Positions 59,421 through 64,000 of a stretch of 64,000 nucleotides of DNA are shown in pieces. Source of the DNA: JAAUTY01 sp964397305. GTDB taxonomy: Bacteria; Cyanobacteriota; Cyanobacteriia; Cyanobacteriales; Spirulinaceae. The stretch is taken from contig CAYNIP010000002.1 of assembly GCA_964397305.1 (NCBI GenBank), positions 148,503-212,502 of the forward strand, given 5' to 3'. Below the pieces are notes generated by a model. That model did not search any database and had not been told where the DNA came from. It saw nothing but the letters and a program-made list of their open reading frames with translations. The translations under genes and the position numbers were made by a program. How positions within the stretch are numbered: position 1 is the first letter of the stretch; each line of letters begins with the position of its first letter.

Positions 59421-60203
59421 ATGATGTCCCCGACCCCCGAGGCCACCATAAAGTTACCGTTACTCGTGCGTAGCCGTGCAGCCCTACTCTTGGTGGGACA
59501 GCTCGGCTGGCGCCTGGTCGCGGGCAAGCTCTACCGTCGCTGCCTGCTGGAACAAATGGCGACCGTCGGGGTTGATTCCCTCGTGCCAGCCCTGCTCATT
59601 GCGCTCTGTGCCAGTGCCATCTTCACCGTACAAACAGCCCGAGAACTGGCTCAGATTGGCGCGCTAGGGGCCTTGGGAGGAGCCTTTGCGGTTGCCTTTT
59701 GCCGTGAATTAGCCCCGGTACTCACCGCCAGCATCGTGGCGGGACAGGTGGGCTCCGCTTTTGCGGCGGAACTGGGGGCTATGCGTGTGACCGAGCAGAT
59801 CGATGCACTCCTAATGCTGAAGACTGATCCCATTGACTACCTGGTGGTTCCCAGGGCCTTAGCCTGTTGCGTGATGCTCCCGATTTTGAACCTCTGCGCC
59901 CTAGCTGTGGGGCTGGTCAGCGGCACCCTGGTGGCCGAAGGATTTTATCAAATCGAACCCGCTTCGTTTCTCAATTCTATCCAAGAATTTCTCTCCCTCT
60001 GGGATCTCTTCCGGCTCGTGGGCAAAGGGGTGGTCTTTGGGCTGGCGATCGCCACCATCGGGTGCAGTTGGGGCCTGACCTCCCGAGGCGGCGCGCGCGA
60101 AGTCGGTCAGTCCGCCACAGCCGCCGTCGTCGTGACCTGGATCACGATCTTCGTCCTCGATACGGCCTTCACCTTCCTGGTCTTTGGGGGTCCCTCCCTC
60201 TAG
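59421..60203 (+). CDS. mlaE: Lipid ABC transporter permease, MlaE family
   Basis: About 261 residues. Five or six hydrophobic helices and the MlaE signature: FTVQTARELAQIGALGALGGAFAVAFCRELAPVLTASIVAGQVGSAFAAELGAM (about 80-130) includes the REL-PVLTA-VAG-G-aaELG core, followed by RVTEQIDALLMLKTDPIDYLVVPR. MlaE permeases move phospholipids or, in chloroplasts (TGD1), lipids between envelope and thylakoid; in cyanobacteria they are thought to serve similar lipid trafficking. No MlaD or ATPase genes adjoin it. Start uncertain (ATG 59421 or 59424). nadE follows after 67 bp, probably by chance. Confidence 0.88.
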   Translation: MMSPTPEATIKLPLLVRSRAALLLVGQLGWRLVAGKLYRRCLLEQMATVGVDSLVPALLIALCASAIFTVQTARELAQIGALGALGGAFAVAFCRELAPVLTASIVAGQVGSAFAAELGAMRVTEQIDALLMLKTDPIDYLVVPRALACCVMLPILNLCALAVGLVSGTLVAEGFYQIEPASFLNSIQEFLSLWDLFRLVGKGVVFGLAIATIGCSWGLTSRGGAREVGQSATAAVVVTWITIFVLDTAFTFLVFGGPSL

Positions 60204-60270
60204 GTACGGCCTCGGTCCGGAAGCAGCCCTGGCAAACCAGCCCCAGAATCCTCCCCCCTCCAAGACAGCC

Positions 60271-61953
60271 ATGAAAATCGCGATCGCCCAACTCAACCCC
60301 ACCGTCGGCGACCTCACCGGCAACGCCGACCAAATTTTGAGCGCCGCCCAGGCAGCGGCGGCGGCCGGCGCCCACCTGCTGCTGACCCCCGAACTCGCCC
60401 TCTGTGGCTACCCGCCCCGAGATCTCCTGCTCAATCCCAGCTTTATCGCGGCGACTCTCGCCCAGCTCGACCACCTGGCCCAGGCCTTGCCGCCGACCCT
60501 GACGGCCTGCGTCGGCAGCCTCGAGCCCAACCCCGAAGCCGCCGTGCGGGGCGAAAAACCCCTGTTTAACAGCGTGGCCCTGATCGCCCAGGGCCGCGTC
60601 CAGCGCTACTGCCGCAAGCAGCTACTGCCGACCTACGATGTCTTCGATGAAGACCGCTACTTTCAGCCCGGAACCTGTGGCAACCCGGTGTCACTGCCCG
60701 CCGGGAGTGCCCCCCCCCAACTCCTGGGGATCACGATCTGCGAAGACCTCTGGAACGATGAGGAGTTTTGGGGCGAACGCCGCTATGGGGTCAATCCCCT
60801 GGCGGAGCTGGCGACAGCGGGGGTTGCCTTGACCGTGAACCTCTCGGCCTCTCCCTACAGCGTCGGCAAGCAGCAGGTGCGCGAAGCCATGCTCCGCCAC
60901 GCCGCCCGCCGCTATGGGCAACCCCTGATCTACGTCAATCAGGTGGGTGGCAACGATGACCTCCTCTTTGATGGCAGCAGTGTGGCGGTGAATCGGGCAG
61001 GGGAAGTGGTCAGCCGCGCTCCCCATTGCCAGACGGCCTTGCTGCTGGTGGAATTTGACCCCGAGCGGGGGGATCTGTTGCCGGGTCCCGTCGCGCCGCC
61101 CCCCGCCGGGGAAGCGGCGGAAATCTGGGCGGCCCTGGTGCTCGGAGTACAGGACTATGCTCGCAAGTGCGGCTTTCGGCAAGCGGTGCTGGGCCTGAGC
61201 GGCGGCATTGACTCGGCCCTAGTAGCGGCGATCGCCGCCGAGGCCCTGGGCCCAGAGCAGGTGCTGGGGGTGTTGATGCCTTCGCCCTATAGTTCAGACC
61301 ACTCCCTCAGCGATGCTAAGGCCCTCGTGACCAATTTGGGAATTCGCAGCCAGGTGTTGGCGATCGCGCCGGCCATGACCGCCTATGACGAAATTTTAGA
61401 CCCCCTCTTTGCTGGCACAGAATTTGGGGTTGCCGAGGAGAATCTTCAGTCCCGCATTCGGGGCAACCTGCTGATGGCGATCGCCAACAAGTTCGGCTAC
61501 CTCCTCCTGTCTACGGGCAATAAGTCAGAACTGGCCGTGGGCTACTGCACCCTCTACGGCGACATGAATGGCGGCCTCGCGGCGATCGCCGATGTCCCAA
61601 AAACCCAAGTCTTCGCCCTCGCCCGCTGGCTAAACCGAGAGCGAGACGTGATTCCCGCCAACATCCTCACCAAGCCCCCCAGTGCCGAGCTACGCCCCGG
61701 CCAACTCGACAGCGATTCCCTGCCTCCCTATGACATCCTTGATGACATCCTCGACCGACTGCTCAATCAACACCAGAGCATCGCTGAAGTCGTCGCGGCC
61801 GGTCACGATCCAGGGGCTGTAGCCCGCACCGCCAAGCTAGTTCACCGGGCGGAGTTCAAGCGCCGCCAAGCACCCCCGGGGCTGAAGATCACAGATCGCG
61901 CCTTTGGCACAGGCTGGCGGATGCCGATCGCCTGCCACCCGCCGGAGAGCTGA
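60271..61953 (+). CDS. nadE: Glutamine-dependent NAD+ synthetase
   Basis: 560 residues from the ATG at 60271 (an upstream frame of 29 codons is not family-like). It amidates nicotinate adenine dinucleotide to NAD+, using ammonia from an N-terminal nitrilase-like glutaminase. The nitrilase triad is readable: Glu in LTPELALCGYPP, Lys in YCRKQLLPTYDVFDE and Cys in LGITICEDLWNDEEF. The C-terminal synthetase domain has the PP-loop LGLSGGIDSALVAAIAAEALG (about residue 309), LSTGNKSELAVGYCTLYGDMNGG and LTKPPSAELRPGQLD. It is preceded on the same strand by mlaE. Confidence 0.97.
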   Translation: MKIAIAQLNPTVGDLTGNADQILSAAQAAAAAGAHLLLTPELALCGYPPRDLLLNPSFIAATLAQLDHLAQALPPTLTACVGSLEPNPEAAVRGEKPLFNSVALIAQGRVQRYCRKQLLPTYDVFDEDRYFQPGTCGNPVSLPAGSAPPQLLGITICEDLWNDEEFWGERRYGVNPLAELATAGVALTVNLSASPYSVGKQQVREAMLRHAARRYGQPLIYVNQVGGNDDLLFDGSSVAVNRAGEVVSRAPHCQTALLLVEFDPERGDLLPGPVAPPPAGEAAEIWAALVLGVQDYARKCGFRQAVLGLSGGIDSALVAAIAAEALGPEQVLGVLMPSPYSSDHSLSDAKALVTNLGIRSQVLAIAPAMTAYDEILDPLFAGTEFGVAEENLQSRIRGNLLMAIANKFGYLLLSTGNKSELAVGYCTLYGDMNGGLAAIADVPKTQVFALARWLNRERDVIPANILTKPPSAELRPGQLDSDSLPPYDILDDILDRLLNQHQSIAEVVAAGHDPGAVARTAKLVHRAEFKRRQAPPGLKITDRAFGTGWRMPIACHPPES

Positions 61954-62030
61954 AAAAGCTGCAAGACGATAGTAGGCCTAGTTGAGCTTTAGCCCCCTTT
62001 CAACGGGCCGTTGGGAGCGCTGAAGCGCAA

Positions 62031-62684
62031 CTACGGTGCTTCCGTAGGTGTAGTGGGGCTTTGATGGGCCAAGGCCTGAAAAAGCTGCGCCACCCGCCCT
62101 AAGTCCTTGTCCCCGGGGGCCCGCTCAACCCCGCTGGAGAGGTCGAGGCCGTCGGGCTGCACTTGGGCTAGGGCCGCCAGCACATTATCCGGGGTCAGAC
62201 CCCCCGCCAAGAGCCAGGGTTGCGGCGGGCGGAAGGCTTGGAGACTAGCCCAATCCAGGGTCTGACCCGTGCCGCCATAGAGGTGAGGGTGGTAAGCGTC
62301 TAGAAGGAGCCAATCCGCGCAATCGGCATAGTCGGCCGCTCGGTCAAGATCCGCCTGGTTTCGCACCCGCAAGGCCACCGTGATTTCGCAGTCCGGTAGC
62401 GCGGCTCGTAGATGGCGGCAAAAGGCCGGGGATTCACCGCCGTGGAGTTGCACCCCCGTGAGCCCCTGGGCGACGGTGGCGGCGATCGTCGGCAGGTCCG
62501 CCTGCACAAAGACCCCAATACGAGCGATGCTGGCCGGGAGTTGGGCGGCGATCGCGCCAATCTGCGCCGGGGTTTGGTAGCGGGGGGACTGGGGCGCGCA
62601 GATGAAGCCGAGGGCGGTCGCTCCGAGCTGGGCGATCGCCCGGCCCTGCTCCGCGTCACAAAGGCCGCAAATCTTAATTCGCAC
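62031..62684 (-). CDS. trpF: Phosphoribosylanthranilate isomerase
   Basis: 217 residues from a GTG at 62684. It converts N-(5-phosphoribosyl)anthranilate to CdRP in tryptophan synthesis. The (beta/alpha)8 family sequence is clear: IKICGLCDAEQGRAIAQLGA with the catalytic Cys, GVQLHGGESPAFCRHLR, LLLDAYHPHLYGGTGQTLDWA with the catalytic Asp, LLAGGLTPDNV and GLDLSSGVERAPGDKD (phosphate-binding end). It is isolated from trpD, 57 kb away. Confidence 0.97.
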   Translation of the reverse strand: MRIKICGLCDAEQGRAIAQLGATALGFICAPQSPRYQTPAQIGAIAAQLPASIARIGVFVQADLPTIAATVAQGLTGVQLHGGESPAFCRHLRAALPDCEITVALRVRNQADLDRAADYADCADWLLLDAYHPHLYGGTGQTLDWASLQAFRPPQPWLLAGGLTPDNVLAALAQVQPDGLDLSSGVERAPGDKDLGRVAQLFQALAHQSPTTPTEAP

Positions 62685-62851
62685 GAGTTTCAGGCGTACT
62701 TGGTGAAGTATTTCTAAGTAACATTGCGATTTGTATCAAAAACCCGGCCCTTCGTAAATAAATAAAACAGACCGCCGGGAGCTGCTCAGGAAGTCTACCA
62801 ATTTATGCGATTTTGACATCGGATAACCGTCACCCTGGAGATGATTTGGTC

Positions 62852-63127
62852 ATGAGCTTAGCCAGTACCTTGGTCATTCTAGCGTCAACCCCTACTACGA
62901 TTGGTTGGACGCCATCCGTCGGAGTCATTATGATCCTGTGCAATATCTTCGCCGTGGTCATCGGCCGCTTCGCGATCCAAAATGCCGGTCAAGGCCCCGA
63001 TCTACCGATTTCTAAACCCGCTCTGTGGAACGAGTTTGGGGTGCCCGAGCTTTTGGCTACCGCGAGCCTTGGTCATATCCTTGGCGCTGGCGTGATCCTC
63101 GGCCTCGCCAATGCTGGCGCGATCTAG
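62852..63127 (+). CDS. psaK: Photosystem I reaction-centre subunit PsaK
   Basis: 91 residues from the ATG at 62852. Two membrane helices (GVIMILCNIFAVVIGRFAI; TASLGHILGAGVILGLANAG) with a short loop between. PsaK is a peripheral PSI subunit that stabilises trimers or the phycobilisome/IsiA link. Upstream (62700-62850) is A+T-rich with several TATAA-like boxes but no HLR1 found. A bidirectional terminator lies 36 bp after the stop. Confidence 0.96.
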   Translation: MSLASTLVILASTPTTIGWTPSVGVIMILCNIFAVVIGRFAIQNAGQGPDLPISKPALWNEFGVPELLATASLGHILGAGVILGLANAGAI

Positions 63128-63162
63128 CCCCCAGCACCCCTTGTTATCAGGAAGTCTCGCCA

Positions 63163-63199
63163 CAAAACCCCCGGTTTCTGACGGAAGCCGGGGGTTTTG
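63163..63199. terminator. Bidirectional rho-independent terminator
   Basis: CAAAACCCCCGG (63163-63174) pairs with CCGGGGGTTTTG (63188-63199), a 12-bp G+C-rich stem with T-runs on both strands. It serves both psaK (plus) and the convergent secreted-protein gene (minus). Confidence 0.92.
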
Positions 63200-63205
63200 A
63201 TGCCA

Positions 63206-63676
63206 CTACTGGGCCATCAGACGGTAGTGCCAGCGCTCGCCGGGCTGGAAGGAGCCGATCCAAACTCGATAGGTTCCGGCCGGCCAAGTCTCGGCCTGGA
63301 TCATCGCATCTTTCCCCTGGCCGATGTCGTCACCACAGAGCAGCCAGTTATTGGGACCTTGCACCACCAGAGTGGTATCGTTACCGCCACTGTTGACGGT
63401 GAGGGACAGGGGGCCAAGGTCCTCCCTCAGGGTCATCATATGGTCGGGCGTCTGGGAGCCAAAGCCCATGCAGCGCTGACCCCGGCTGTCGCGCACCGCA
63501 ATTTGATCCAAGGAAAAATTGCCGCCCGTGTGACCACTGACCACGGCCTCGGACCGGCTGAAGCCCCTGGCCAGTTCTAGGGCCTCGAAGTTGGCGGTTT
63601 GTGCTAAGGCTGGCAGGGCCACCGTGGCGATCGCCAAGACCAGCGACCCGCTGTACAGATTACGTCGTCCCATCAT
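63206..63676 (-). CDS. Predicted secreted protein, PPC-like beta-sandwich candidate
   Basis: 156 residues. A signal peptide (LYSGSLVLAIATVALPALAQ, cleavage after ALA), then a domain with conserved-looking SLTVNSGGNDTTLVVQGPNNWLLCGDDIGQGKDA, WPAGTYRVWIGSFQPGERWH and a FSRSEAVVSGHTGGNF strand. The pattern of short beta strands with one late Cys resembles PPC-like or C-terminal bacterial protease-associated domains in cyanobacteria. No enzyme motif. Start ATG at 63676 or 63673 with GGAGG just upstream. Confidence 0.7.
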   Translation of the reverse strand: MMGRRNLYSGSLVLAIATVALPALAQTANFEALELARGFSRSEAVVSGHTGGNFSLDQIAVRDSRGQRCMGFGSQTPDHMMTLREDLGPLSLTVNSGGNDTTLVVQGPNNWLLCGDDIGQGKDAMIQAETWPAGTYRVWIGSFQPGERWHYRLMAQ

Positions 63677-64000
63677 GCCTCCGTAAGTTCTGGTTCGGGC
63701 TGGATGTCACCCCAAGCACAGCCCGCGACGCGGCATCCTGCGTCTGAGTTCTAACCCTAGTGTAGGCCGATCCCTGAGCTGTCAGCCAGCCCGAGGGCCG
63801 CTTGCGCGGTTGGCCTAGGGAGCATCGCAGTTTAGCTGCCCTACGTTTCTCCGAAACAGGCTGATGGCTCCGACAGGCTAGCGCGAACACCCTAGACCCC
63901 TCAGGCCCCCGCTCCCCAACATGGGCGCAGGGGAAACCGGGCAAGACTTTCCGGCTCTATGCAGCTTCTATCCATCAACAGCACCGCGCTTTACGCTGAG
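63677..64000. other. Right-edge intergenic region
   Basis: No gene is supported. Contains a GCTAGCGCGAACAC fragment (63879-63892) and a CCCCGCTCCCCAACATGGGCGCAGGGG hairpin block of the dispersed family (about 63907-63933). The single open frame across here is antisense noise. Confidence 0.5.

Noticed and set aside
4232..62684. trpD and trpF as one operon or cluster
   Set aside because: They are 57 kb apart on opposite strands.
63660..63944. 94-residue frame at the right edge
   Set aside because: It overlaps the start of the secreted protein gene and intergenic repeat blocks, with random-looking composition.
1..64000. tRNA or rRNA genes
   Set aside because: None was noticed on reading; this is not a computed scan, so a short tRNA could have been missed.

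Overview
This window is a chromosomal stretch of a G+C-rich cyanobacterium. The evidence is the gene content: photosystem I subunit PsaK, a one-helix high-light-inducible chlorophyll-binding protein, MenB (phylloquinone pathway), RNase E ending in the cyanobacterial RRRRRRSSA tail, a fused molybdate transporter ModBC, a KGK-domain protein, a DUF1824 protein, the CcsA/CcdA cytochrome c maturation pair, and the HIP1 octamer GCGATCGC scattered through most genes. I saw no rRNA, tRNA or CRISPR array. The left edge cuts a histidine kinase gene.

Layout. 1-5.3 kb: sensor histidine kinase (partial), an orphan ABC solute-binding lipoprotein, a small hypothetical and trpD. 5.3-8.3 kb: an A+T-richer, decayed patch with a flavodoxin-like protein, a VOC gene broken by an in-frame TAG, the C-terminal wreck of an IS630-type transposase and many short intergenic repeats. 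8.3-14.5 kb: gltB-gltD (NAD(P)H glutamate synthase). 14.6-18.2 kb: a TetR regulator and a secreted protein, then a MarR / extradiol dioxygenase / glutathionyl-hydroquinone reductase block with two matching inverted repeats that look like MarR operators. 18.7-30.1 kb: a TPR protein with a catalytically dead kinase domain, tatC, a JAMM protease-like protein, a zinc-ribbon protein, menB, an aldehyde dehydrogenase, a CPBP protease, a GIY-YIG protein, sixA and a tandem universal stress protein. 30.5-37.8 kb: an orphan ExbB/TolQ protein, then a molybdate locus (mop, modBC, a TauE/SafE permease, modA) with an upstream XRE regulator carrying a periplasmic-binding-protein-like domain. 38-53.3 kb: a PAS/GAF sensor with a ruined GGDEF site, rnhB, rne, a cysteine desulfurase, secA, a J-domain protein, tilS and an acidic KGK protein. 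53.4-64 kb: ccsA, a DUF1824 protein, ccdA, hli with an RpaB-type (HLR1) site, an FAD oxidoreductase, an ADP-ribosylglycohydrolase, mlaE, nadE, trpF, psaK and a secreted protein.

The genes are mostly housekeeping: nitrogen assimilation, tryptophan and NAD synthesis, RNA processing, protein export, cytochrome c assembly and photosystem parts. The distinctive material lies between genes. A family of short non-coding elements (about 90-270 bp) has two kinds of terminal inverted repeat, a GGGTGGACGAAA end and a CATCTCA end, and shares internal blocks; copies sit at 8.1, 18.4, 35.1, 36.4, 50.7 and 58.0 kb, two of them inside the molybdate locus. Other points of note are two signalling proteins whose catalytic residues are lost (pseudokinase and pseudo-diguanylate cyclase), the tandem MarR-type operators, and the TauE-like permease sitting between modA and modBC.
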